Assembly: GCA_046596415.1 (NCBI GenBank)
Contig: JBKJML010000185.1
Span: 1 to 23,598 of the forward strand
Origin: JBKJML01 sp046596415
Lineage (GTDB): Bacteria; Actinomycetota; Thermoleophilia; Gaiellales; Gaiellaceae
Direction of reading: 5' to 3'
Length of the DNA: 23,598 bases
The translations under genes and the position numbers were made by a program. Positions 1 through 8,832 of the stretch are shown here, one piece after another. Numbering within the stretch: the stretch's first letter is position 1; each line of letters starts with the position of its first letter. Below the pieces are notes generated by a model, which was not told the origin of the DNA, did no database searches, and saw nothing but the letters and a program-made list of their open reading frames with translations.

Positions 1-1462
1 TCAACGGGAGGGCCGAGACGACGTGGACATCGCGCGGGTACCGGTAGCCCCCGAGCCGTTGCTTGCCGAACGCCACGAGCTCCTCGGCGGTGGCGGTCGG
101 GCCCGAGCGCAGCTCGACGAACGCGACGACCTCCTCACCGTGCGCAGCGTCGGGGCGTCCGACGACGCCCGCGGCCGCGATCGCGGGGTGCTCGAGCAGC
201 GCCTCCTCGACATCGCGTGGGAAGACGTTGAAGCCGCCGCGGATGATCAGATCCTTCTTGCGGTCGACGACGTAGACGTAGCCGTCCTCGTCGACGCGGC
301 CGAGGTCGCCCGTGTGAAACCAACCGCCGCGCATCGCCTCCTCGGTCGACTCGGCCGAGCGCCAGTAGCCCCGCATCAGCATCGGCGAACGCGCGCAGAT
401 CTCGCCGACCTCGCCGGTGGCAACCTCACGATCAGCGTCGTTCAGGATGCAGAGCTCGACGCCCGAAACCGGTGTGCCGACCGATCCGCGCCGCACCTTG
501 CCGGGCGCGGTGGCGGTCAGGATCGCGGCGGTCTCCGTGAGCCCGTACCCCTCGCGCACCTCGACACCCGGCAGCCGTCGCTCAAGCTCCTCGGCCACCT
601 CGACGGGAAGCGGTGCTCCGCCGGACGCGAGGTAGCGAAGCTCCGAGAGGTCGTAGTCCTCGAGCGGCTCGCCGAGCAGCATCTGGATCATCGAGGGCAC
701 GACAGCGGCGGCCTGGACACGGTGCTCCTGCGCGAGCTCGAGCCACGTGCCGGGCTGGAACCAGCGCATCAGGACGCCCACCCCGGGTTCGGGCTGGTGG
801 AGGCCGACGACGGTGACGAGGAGCCCGAACGCGTGCGAGAGAGGCAGCGAGCCGAGGCCCCGGGTCACGCCGGGCAGGTAGCCGACGCGCTGCGCGGCAT
901 CGCCGGCGCGCCAGAGGCTCTCGTGCGAGAGCATGACGCCCTTCGCGCGCCCGGTCGTGCCGCCGGTGTACATCAGTGCTGCAAGCTCGGAAGGCTCACG
1001 AGGGACGATCGAAAGCGGCTCGGCAGTCTCGAGTTCTGCGAACGGCACCACGTCCTCGTCAGTGTCACCGGTCGAGACGACGAGAGCCACGCCGGCGTCG
1101 GCCGCCGCGGCGCGCACGGTGGGGAGCAACTCGGGCGAGGTGACGACCGCCTTGGCGCCGGAGTCGACGAGCACGTGGCGAAGGTCTTCGCGGGTCAGCA
1201 GGAAGATCGCCGGCGTGACGACCGCACCCGCCCGCCAGGCGGCGGTGTAGGCGATCGGCACCTCCGGGCAGTTCGCAGCCATGACGACGATCCGGTCGCC
1301 GGGCTCGATGCCCCTCGCGGTTAGCCCGCCGGCGGCGCGGGACGCGCGCTCGTGCTGCTCTCGGGAGCCGAGCCAGCGCCCTTCGAACCAGAGCGACGGG
1401 TAGTCGCCGTGGCGCTCGTAGGAGCGTTCCGCGAGCGCTGCGAGGTGGAAGTCGGACGCCAT
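1..1462 (-). CDS. Acyl-CoA synthetase (AMP-dependent ligase), 3' end cut by window
   Basis: Adenylate-forming enzyme that would activate a carboxylic or fatty acid to acyl-AMP and then acyl-CoA in the cytosol. The reading frame starts at ATG 1462 (MASDFHLAALAERSYERHGD) and stays open to base 2, giving 487 visible codons. The ATP-binding A3 motif MYTGGTTGRAKG begins at about residue 164. The late core motif DGYVYVVDRKKDLI, followed by RGGFNVFPRDVE, lies near bases 230-290. The visible end, YRYPRDVHVVSALPL, is the stretch that normally precedes the C-terminal PTGKI lysine loop, so roughly 20-30 residues lie beyond the left edge. It has no clear Shine-Dalgarno; a TACGAT hexamer 11 bases upstream could be a -10. 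It follows a hairpin terminator and is probably transcribed separately from the upstream binding-protein gene. The substrate cannot be told from sequence. Class certain, specificity unknown. Confidence 0.93.
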   Translation of the reverse strand, partial: MASDFHLAALAERSYERHGDYPSLWFEGRWLGSREQHERASRAAGGLTARGIEPGDRIVVMAANCPEVPIAYTAAWRAGAVVTPAIFLLTREDLRHVLVDSGAKAVVTSPELLPTVRAAAADAGVALVVSTGDTDEDVVPFAELETAEPLSIVPREPSELAALMYTGGTTGRAKGVMLSHESLWRAGDAAQRVGYLPGVTRGLGSLPLSHAFGLLVTVVGLHQPEPGVGVLMRWFQPGTWLELAQEHRVQAAAVVPSMIQMLLGEPLEDYDLSELRYLASGGAPLPVEVAEELERRLPGVEVREGYGLTETAAILTATAPGKVRRGSVGTPVSGVELCILNDADREVATGEVGEICARSPMLMRGYWRSAESTEEAMRGGWFHTGDLGRVDEDGYVYVVDRKKDLIIRGGFNVFPRDVEEALLEHPAIAAAGVVGRPDAAHGEEVVAFVELRSGPTATAEELVAFGKQRLGGYRYPRDVHVVSALPL

Positions 1463-1479
1463 CCGTGAAAGTCATCGTA

Positions 1480-1519
1480 GAACGACCGGGGCCGGCGTCT
1501 CCGCCGGCCCCGGTCGTTC
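1480..1519 (-). terminator. Perfect 18-bp hairpin terminator
   Basis: GAACGACCGGGGCCGGCG (1480-1497) is exactly complementary to 1502-1519, with a four-base loop at 1498-1501. It lies 21 bases past the stop of the binding-protein gene. On the minus-strand transcript the loop reads GAGA, a GNRA tetraloop. No U-tract follows, as is common for high-GC actinobacterial hairpins, so the terminator function is inferred from position and stability. Confidence 0.75.
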
Positions 1520-1540
1520 CTTCGAGACGAGGTTCACGCG

Positions 1541-2803
1541 CTAGCCGCGCGGACGCCCGTCGATCAGCTTGCCGGTCGCGCTCCAGAGACCGTCCTTGTA
1601 CTGGATCGTCTGCTGCTGCGAGATGATGAAGTGGTCCGTCTTGGACGTCTTCATCTTCACACCGGGCAGGGCGAACCGGTTCGTCGAGTTCAGCGACAGG
1701 AGCGCATCCATCAAGCCCTGACGCGTTGGGTTCTTGCCGGCCTTGTACATCGCCTGCACGAACGTCTCCGCCTTGGCGAAGCCGTAGAGATACAGGCCGT
1801 TCGTCGTCTTGGCGCTCGGCAGGAACCGTGCCATCAACGTGTTGTACTCCTTGATAGCCGCGTCGTTCGCAAAAACGGGCGACGCCGGATCCTTCAGGTA
1901 GCTCGTGCTGATCGAGCCGTTCACCGTCGCGGCGTTCGAGGCGCCCACGGCGATCCCCATGAACGTGTCGGTGGCCGACACGGAGTTGACGTAGATCTGG
2001 TCGGGCTTCCAGCCGACGCCCTTGACGGTCGCGTACGTCTTGATGGTGGGAGTCGGGGTGACGAAGATCATCAGCACATTCGCGCCCGACGCCTTCAGCT
2101 TCAACACCGTCGACGTGACGCTCGGATTGGTGACGTCGAAGGCCTCCTGCGCGACGATCAGCTTGTCCGCCAGCGTCTTGCCGAGGGCCGAGCGGAAGCC
2201 GTACAGGTAGTCCTTGCCGTAGCTGTCGTTCTGGTACATGACGGCGACCTTGTCGTTCTGGTGCTTCGCCTTCACGTCCAGGCCGTACAGGCGGGCCTCG
2301 GAGATGTAGTCCGGCTGCCAGCCGATCGTCCACGGGTACTTCTTCCAGTTCGAGCCGAACTCGCTCGCGCCGGTGGAGACGAGGACGTGCGGGACCTTCG
2401 CCGCGTTGAGGTACGGCTGGATCCCCTGGTTCACTTCGGTGCCGAGCGAGCCGACGACTGCGAAGACCTTGTCGGACTCGACGAGCTTCCGCGTGAGCTG
2501 GATGCTGTTCGCCGGGTTGTAGCCGTCGTCGTAGACCTTGAAGTCGACCTGACGGCCGTAGATGCCCCGCTTGCCGTCCGGGCCCTTGCGGGAGTTGATG
2601 TAGGCGAAGTACGCCTTCATGCCCGCCGGGATCGGTGCATAGCTCGACGCAGGTCCGGTCAGCGGATAGGTGCCGCCGATCGTGATCGTGCGGGCCGAGA
2701 TACCGGGTGTCGCGGCAGAGCCGCTGCTCTTGGCGAGCGCGGCCGGAATCGCGAGTAGCAACGCGCAAACCAGCGCGAGAGAAACGAGTGAGACCCTACG
2801 CAT
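1541..2803 (-). CDS. ABC transporter substrate-binding protein, branched-chain amino acid (LivK/Peripla_BP_6) type
   Basis: Secreted solute-binding protein of 420 residues, the usual size for the LivK-like type I periplasmic-binding family. The N-terminus MRRVSLVSLALVCALLLA, followed by IPAALA, is a Sec signal peptide with likely cleavage after ALA at residue 24. No lipobox cysteine is seen. The mature protein opens with ITIGGTYPLTGPAS, the family hallmark strand, and continues with GSLGTEVNQGIQPYLN and VAVMYQNDSYGKDYL, typical of the two alpha/beta lobes. ATG 2803 is supported by an AAGGA Shine-Dalgarno six bases upstream and by a promoter just before it. No LivHMGF permease or ATPase genes are adjacent, so it is an orphan binding protein whose transporter lies elsewhere. 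The ligand could be an amino acid, amide or aromatic acid. Family call firm, ligand unknown. Confidence 0.93.
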   Translation of the reverse strand: MRRVSLVSLALVCALLLAIPAALAKSSGSAATPGISARTITIGGTYPLTGPASSYAPIPAGMKAYFAYINSRKGPDGKRGIYGRQVDFKVYDDGYNPANSIQLTRKLVESDKVFAVVGSLGTEVNQGIQPYLNAAKVPHVLVSTGASEFGSNWKKYPWTIGWQPDYISEARLYGLDVKAKHQNDKVAVMYQNDSYGKDYLYGFRSALGKTLADKLIVAQEAFDVTNPSVTSTVLKLKASGANVLMIFVTPTPTIKTYATVKGVGWKPDQIYVNSVSATDTFMGIAVGASNAATVNGSISTSYLKDPASPVFANDAAIKEYNTLMARFLPSAKTTNGLYLYGFAKAETFVQAMYKAGKNPTRQGLMDALLSLNSTNRFALPGVKMKTSKTDHFIISQQQTIQYKDGLWSATGKLIDGRPRG

Positions 2804-2841
2804 GAAAGTTCCTTTCGGGAGAACCCACGTTCAGGACGCCG

Positions 2842-2870
2842 ACTGTACAACCCTTACGAGAGAAAACCAA
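2842..2870 (-). promoter_or_regulatory. Sigma70-type promoter for the binding-protein gene
   Basis: On the minus strand TTGGTT (2870-2865) and TACAGT (2847-2842) are separated by exactly 17 bases. The start point would fall near 2835, giving a leader of about 32 bases that includes the AAGGA ribosome site. The 71-base gap is visibly more AT-rich than its surroundings. The -35 begins only four bases after the YyaL stop codon. Confidence 0.55.
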
Positions 2871-2874
2871 GAGT

Positions 2875-4793
<1,919 letters not shown>

Positions 4794-4797
<4 letters not shown>

Positions 4798-5528
4798 GAC
4801 AGCACCTCTCGCACCCCGCGGAGGCGCGTCCGGAGCAGCGCCTGGGCGTGCGAGGAGTCGAGCGAGCAGTCGAGCGGGCGGGTGTCCGGCGCGAGACCGG
4901 AGCGAACCGGGCGGCGCGCGACGAGCTCAGCGAAGCCGTGGCGCGAGACGGCGTCGGCGCCGGCGACGTGGAGCGGACCGGCAACGTCGAGAGCCACAAG
5001 CTCGAGTAACGCGGCGGCGAGATCGCCGACCTGTACCGGGCAGCGAATCTCGTTCGCGAAGAACGTCGTCGACTCGTCGAGGGCGGCCAGCTCGTGCTTG
5101 GACGGCGTCACGCCGCCGTAGATCAGTGAGGTGCGCACGAGCAGAGCGCCGGGGTGCGCGGCGAGCACCCCGTCCTCGGCGTCGGCCTTCGCGCGGCCGT
5201 ACTCCGTCACGGGCGAGAGCGGGTCGTGCTCGCGGTAGGGGCGGCCGAGCCGACCGTCGAAGACGACATCAGACGAGAGGTGGAGGAGCCGGGCGCCGAC
5301 GGCCGCAGCGGCACGGGCGACATTCTCCGCTCCGTCGACGGTGATCTCGCGCGCTCCCGCCCCGTCCTGGCGGTAGGCCGTGTGGACGACCGCGTCGGGT
5401 CGCAGGCGCCGGAAGAGGGCTTCGACTGCCACCGCGTCGCGGATCTCGACCCGCTCGCCGGTCGCGCCGCTCGCACGCAGGAGCTCGGCCCCGAGGTAGC
5501 CAGAGGCGCCGGTCACGTGCAATCGCAT
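4794..5528 (-). CDS. NAD(P)-dependent sugar-nucleotide reductase/epimerase, RmlD-like short SDR
   Basis: Extended-SDR protein of 244 residues, shorter than typical dTDP-4-dehydrorhamnose reductases (about 290). The nucleotide-binding loop TGASGYLG is at residues 6-13. DAVVHTAYRQDGA (46-57) matches the RmlD pattern where DVVIN(A)A is usual, and the active-site region LLHLSSDVVFDG (81-92) matches the family. The catalytic pair is Y110 and K114 in SPVTEYGRAK. The substrate half is compact and ends in HAQALLRTRLRGVREVLS. ATG 5528 is two bases after the DedA stop, and its own stop overlaps the YyaL start by four bases, so translation is probably coupled. The reaction could be reduction of a keto-sugar nucleotide; no rhamnose pathway partners are visible. 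Fold and motifs are seen; the substrate is inferred and uncertain. Confidence 0.88.
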
Positions 5529-5530
5529 GG

Positions 5531-6127
5531 CTACGCGTTCCGACGGCGCCGGGCGACCCGGACGAGCTCGATCGCGATCGTGACCGCAACCGCGATCGCG
5601 AACGCGACGAGCAGCCCCTTCCAGGGCTGCTCCTCGAACGACTTGCCGCCGACGAAGCCGAGCAGGGCGCTGTAGCTTCCCCAGGCGAGGCCCGCGACGA
5701 TGTCCCAGCGGATGAAGCGCCGCCAGGCGAACGTGTGCACGAAGCCGGCAGCGAAGGTCGCGGCGGTCCGCCCGCCGGGGATGAAGCGCGCGACGACGAT
5801 CAGATAGCCGCCGCGCTCGTCGAGCTGGCGCTCGGCCCATTCGAGCCGCTTGCGCGACGACTCGCCGCTGAAGAAACGGTTTGCGATCCGATCGCCGATC
5901 GTGTGGCCGAGGAAGAACGAGATGTTGTCGCCGAGGATCGCGCCGCCTGCAGCGGCCGCGATCACGAGCCCGATCGAGAGGTCGCCCGCGCCGGCCAGCA
6001 CCCCAGCCGTGATCGCGACGGTCTCGCTCGGTACGAGCGGGAAGAACGCGTCGAGCGCGGCGACCGCAAACACCACCGCGTAGCTCCACGAGGAGCCGGA
6101 CACCGCGTCGACGAGGGTCTGGAACAC
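5531..6127 (-). CDS. DedA family membrane protein (VTT/SNARE-associated domain)
   Basis: Integral membrane protein of about 198 residues from GTG 6127. It carries the DedA signatures: FFPLVPSE, GGAILGDNISFFLGHTIG and VARFIPGGRT, the last containing the conserved arginine motif of the re-entrant region. Several hydrophobic segments end in a basic tail, RVARRRRNA. The family comprises proton-driven lipid-carrier transporters or flippases (for example undecaprenyl phosphate or phosphatidylethanolamine) and is linked to envelope homeostasis. The start is uncertain. GTG 6127 gives normal family length but has only a GAGG two bases away. The in-frame ATG at 6169 would add 14 residues and overlap the divergent CoA-transferase start. 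It is the first gene of the DedA, reductase, YyaL operon. A lipid-carrier role beside a sugar-nucleotide enzyme is suggestive but unproven. Confidence 0.9.
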   Translation of the reverse strand: MFQTLVDAVSGSSWSYAVVFAVAALDAFFPLVPSETVAITAGVLAGAGDLSIGLVIAAAAGGAILGDNISFFLGHTIGDRIANRFFSGESSRKRLEWAERQLDERGGYLIVVARFIPGGRTAATFAAGFVHTFAWRRFIRWDIVAGLAWGSYSALLGFVGGKSFEEQPWKGLLVAFAIAVAVTIAIELVRVARRRRNA

Positions 6128-6155
6128 AACCTCATGCTCGCAGAGCCGGCGCGGG

Positions 6156-6161
6156 CATGAT
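6156..6161 (+). promoter_or_regulatory. Possible -10 element for leaderless start of the CoA-transferase
   Basis: CATGAT lies six bases before ATG 6168 and matches TATAAT at four of six positions. The start has no Shine-Dalgarno. No convincing -35 is seen. The assignment rests on position and on similar arrangements at two other genes in the window. Confidence 0.25.
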
Positions 6162-6167
6162 GCGCCC

Positions 6168-7343
6168 ATGCCGTTCCGTCCCCTCGAGGGTCTTCGCGTC
6201 GTCGACCTCACCTCGTCGCTTGCCGGCCCCTACTGCACCGAGCTCCTCGCCTCGTTCGGCGCCGACGTGGTCAAGGTCGAGCACCCGCAGCGTGGCGACG
6301 AGGCTCGCGCGTGGGGCCCGAGCTTCTACGCAGGCGGCAGCGTCATGTTCTTCGCAGCGAACGCGGGCAAGCGTTCGCTCGGCCTCGATGTGAAGCGCGG
6401 CCGAGACGTGCTGTTGAAGCTCGTCGACGGCGCCGACGTGTTCGTCCAGAGCATGCGCGCCGGCACCGCGGAGCGGCTCGGCTTCGGCCCCGAGGCGCTG
6501 ACGGCGCGAAACGAGCGCCTCGTTTACTGCTCGATCGGCGCCTTCGGTCGCGAAGGGCCGCTGGCATCGCTCCCTGGCTACGACCCGCTCATGCAGGCGT
6601 TCGCCGGCCTCGTCTCGGTGACCGGCGAGCCCGACCGCCCGGGAGTGCGCTCCGGCGCGTCGCTCGTCGACCTCGGCACCGGTGTCTGGGCGGCGCTCGG
6701 GATCGTCGCAGCGATCCACGAGCGCGCGACCACCGGACGCGGTCGTGTCGTGGACACGGCGCTCTTCGAGACAGCGCTCGCGCTGCTCCCCTACCAGCTC
6801 ACCGAGACAGTCTCGACCGGTGTCGCGCCGGGGCGCCACGGAACGGCGTTCCCCCTCATCGCTCCCTACGAGGTGTTCGCGACCGCGGACGGCGAGCTGA
6901 TGATCTCGGCCGCCAACGACCACCTCTTCAGCATCCTCTGCGAGCGGACCGGCGTTCCCGGGCTTGCCGACGACGAGCGCTTCCGGACGAACCCCGACCG
7001 CGTCGCGAACCGCGACGCCCTCCTGCCGCTGCTGCGCGAACGGCTCCGCACCCGGCCTTCGGCTGAGTGGCTCGACGTTCTCGCCGAGATCCCGGTCGCG
7101 CCGGTCAACGACCTCGTCGCAGTCGCCACACACGCGCAGACGCGTGCCAGCGGGATCCTCCAGGAGGTCGGTGGCCACGACACCGTCGCGCCGCCGCTTC
7201 GCTTCGACGGCGAACGGCTGATGCTCGGCTCGGCGCCGCCGCTCCTCGGCGAGCACACAGCCGCGATCCTCGCGGAGGCAGGCTACGGCGAGGACGAGAT
7301 CGCGTCGCTTGCGGAGGACGGCGTGATCGGGCTGATTCGGTAG
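6168..7343 (+). CDS. CaiB/BaiF family III CoA-transferase
   Basis: Cytosolic enzyme of 391 residues, the standard length, that moves CoA between carboxylic acids through an aspartyl-CoA thioester. It opens with PLEGLRVVDLTSSLAGPYCT and then LLASFGADVVKVEHPQRGDEAR, the Rossmann part of the interlocked dimer. RSLGLDVKRGRDVLLKLVDGADVFVQ matches the usual GR-D motif region. The expected catalytic aspartate is D168 in ASLVDLGTG. The C-terminal part carries APYEVFATADGELMISAAND, as in other members. ATG 6168 lacks a ribosome site and may be leaderless. It is divergent from DedA, with only 40 bases between chosen starts. The acyl donor and acceptor cannot be predicted; carnitine, oxalate, succinate and racemase-type relatives share these motifs. 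The following gene starts 67 bases downstream and may be separately transcribed. Confidence 0.94.
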   Translation: MPFRPLEGLRVVDLTSSLAGPYCTELLASFGADVVKVEHPQRGDEARAWGPSFYAGGSVMFFAANAGKRSLGLDVKRGRDVLLKLVDGADVFVQSMRAGTAERLGFGPEALTARNERLVYCSIGAFGREGPLASLPGYDPLMQAFAGLVSVTGEPDRPGVRSGASLVDLGTGVWAALGIVAAIHERATTGRGRVVDTALFETALALLPYQLTETVSTGVAPGRHGTAFPLIAPYEVFATADGELMISAANDHLFSILCERTGVPGLADDERFRTNPDRVANRDALLPLLRERLRTRPSAEWLDVLAEIPVAPVNDLVAVATHAQTRASGILQEVGGHDTVAPPLRFDGERLMLGSAPPLLGEHTAAILAEAGYGEDEIASLAEDGVIGLIR

Positions 7344-7397
7344 TCCGATCGGTCGAGCCTGCGGAGAAATACGGAACCACTGAAGCGCGGAGCGGCC

Positions 7398-7403
7398 TAA
7401 CGT
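7398..7403 (+). promoter_or_regulatory. Possible -10 element for leaderless start of malic enzyme
   Basis: TAACGT fits TANNNT and ends seven bases before ATG 7411, which would place transcription start at or next to the start codon. A matching -35 is not evident; AACCAC sits at the 17-base spacing. The alternative GTG at 7402 would use a weak GGAG further upstream. Confidence 0.3.
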
Positions 7404-7410
7404 GGTCGGT

Positions 7411-8826
7411 ATGACCCATCTCTCCGCATCGTTCAGCAGCACGCTCCGCCTCAGGCTCAGCGACCGCCCCGGCAGCTTCGCGCGCGTCGCGCAGGCGATT
7501 GGCGACGCCGGCGGCACGTTCGGCGACATCGACCTCGTCCGCGCCGACGGCATGACGAAGGTCCGTGACGTCACGATCGCTGCGTCGTCGGTCGAGCACG
7601 TCGCGCGGATCGTCGACGCCGTCAAGGAGCTCGACGACGTCGACCTCGAGAGCGTCGCCGACCGCACCTTCCAGCTCCACGCCGGCGGCAAGCTCGAGAT
7701 CTCCTCGCGCGTCGCGCTCCGCACGCCGGACGATCTTTCGATGGCGTATACGCCCGGCGTCGCGCGCGTCTGCCTCGCCGTTGCCGAGGATCGAGCGCTC
7801 GCCTGGGAGCTGACGATCAAGCGCAATTCCGTCGCTGTCGTCAGTGACGGCACGGCCGTGCTCGGGCTCGGCGACATCGGCCCGGAGGCGGCAATGCCGG
7901 TGATGGAGGGCAAGGCGATCCTCTTCAAGGAGTTCGGCGGCGTCGACGCGTGGCCGATCTGCCTCGCGACGAAAGACGTCGACACGATCGTGGAGACCGT
8001 CGCGGCGATCGCTCCCGGCTTCGGCGGGATCAACCTCGAGGACATCTCTGCTCCGCGCTGCTTCGAGATCGAGCGGCGGCTGCGCGAGCGGCTCGACATC
8101 CCCGTCTTCCACGACGACCAGCACGGGACGGCAGTCGTTGTCCTGGCGGCGCTCCTCAACGCGCTTCGCGTCGTCGGAAAGAGCCTGCCGGACGTGACGA
8201 TCGTCATCACGGGGGTCGGCGCTGCCGGCATCGCCACGGCGGACATCCTCGCGGCGGCCGGAGCGCGGGTCGTGATCGGCTGCGACAGTCGCGGCGCGAT
8301 CCATCGGGGCCGAACCGACCTGAACGAGTCGAAGCGTGCGTTTGCCGAGCGGACGAACCCGGAGTCGAGGACCGGCAGCGCAGACGAGATGCTCGCCGGC
8401 GCCGACGTTTTCATCGGCCTCTCCGCACCCGGTGCCGTCACATCTGTAGGGGTCGGGACAATGGCGCCCGACGCGATCGTCTTCGCGATGGCGAACCCGA
8501 CGCCGGAGGTGCTGCCGGAGGAGATCGAAGGCCACGCCGTCGTGATCGCGACCGGCCGGTCGGACTACCCCAACCAGATCAACAATGTGCTCGCGTTCCC
8601 TGGCATCTTCCGTGGCGCGCTCGACGTGCGAGCCTCGACGATCAGCGAGGAGATGAAGGTCGCGGCGGCGCACGCGATCGCGGCGGTCATTCCGGCGGCC
8701 GACCTCGGCCCGGAGTACGTCGTGCCGAGCGTCTTCAATCGCGCCGTCGGCCCCGCCGTCGCCGCAGCCGTCGCGGACGCGGCGGTCGCCGGCGGGCTCG
8801 CGCGAGCGCCACTGACGGCTCCTTAG
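7411..8826 (+). CDS. NAD(P)-dependent malic enzyme with N-terminal ACT domain
   Basis: Oxidative decarboxylation of malate to pyruvate and CO2; 471 residues from ATG 7411. Residues 10-85 form an ACT-like domain (TLRLRLSDRPGSFARVAQAI), a small-molecule sensing module often binding amino acids. The catalytic core follows without a gap. Tyr113 lies in MAYTPGVA, the lysine region is EGKAILFKEFGGVDAWPIC (166 onward), the metal ligands are in NLEDI (E210, D211) and in FHDDQHGT (D235/D236), and the dinucleotide loop is GVGAAG (268-273). SDYPNQINNVLAFPGIFRGA closes the fold. The short core is the bacterial type without a phosphotransacetylase tail. GTG 7402 is an alternative start adding three residues. 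The stop is six bases from that of the convergent permease gene. Cofactor preference is not decided. Confidence 0.95.
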   Translation: MTHLSASFSSTLRLRLSDRPGSFARVAQAIGDAGGTFGDIDLVRADGMTKVRDVTIAASSVEHVARIVDAVKELDDVDLESVADRTFQLHAGGKLEISSRVALRTPDDLSMAYTPGVARVCLAVAEDRALAWELTIKRNSVAVVSDGTAVLGLGDIGPEAAMPVMEGKAILFKEFGGVDAWPICLATKDVDTIVETVAAIAPGFGGINLEDISAPRCFEIERRLRERLDIPVFHDDQHGTAVVVLAALLNALRVVGKSLPDVTIVITGVGAAGIATADILAAAGARVVIGCDSRGAIHRGRTDLNESKRAFAERTNPESRTGSADEMLAGADVFIGLSAPGAVTSVGVGTMAPDAIVFAMANPTPEVLPEEIEGHAVVIATGRSDYPNQINNVLAFPGIFRGALDVRASTISEEMKVAAAHAIAAVIPAADLGPEYVVPSVFNRAVGPAVAAAVADAAVAGGLARAPLTAP

Positions 8827-8832
8827 ACGTTT

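Noticed and set aside
23..1324. Plus-strand open frame of 433 residues
   Set aside because: Antisense to the acyl-CoA synthetase, whose motifs read cleanly on the minus strand; low-complexity Arg/Ala/Asp-rich translation typical of GC-rich shadows.
1065..2768. Minus-strand open frame of 567 residues spanning the terminator
   Set aside because: Out-of-frame shadow of the binding-protein and synthetase genes; arginine-rich and without domains.
7345..7352. CCGATCGG palindrome after the CoA-transferase stop as a terminator
   Set aside because: Only an 8-base palindrome without a loop or T-run; too weak to call.
6132..8441. Minus-strand open frame of 769 residues opposite the CoA-transferase and malic enzyme
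   Set aside because: Both plus-strand genes carry full catalytic motifs; the antisense frame has no recognisable domain and biased composition.
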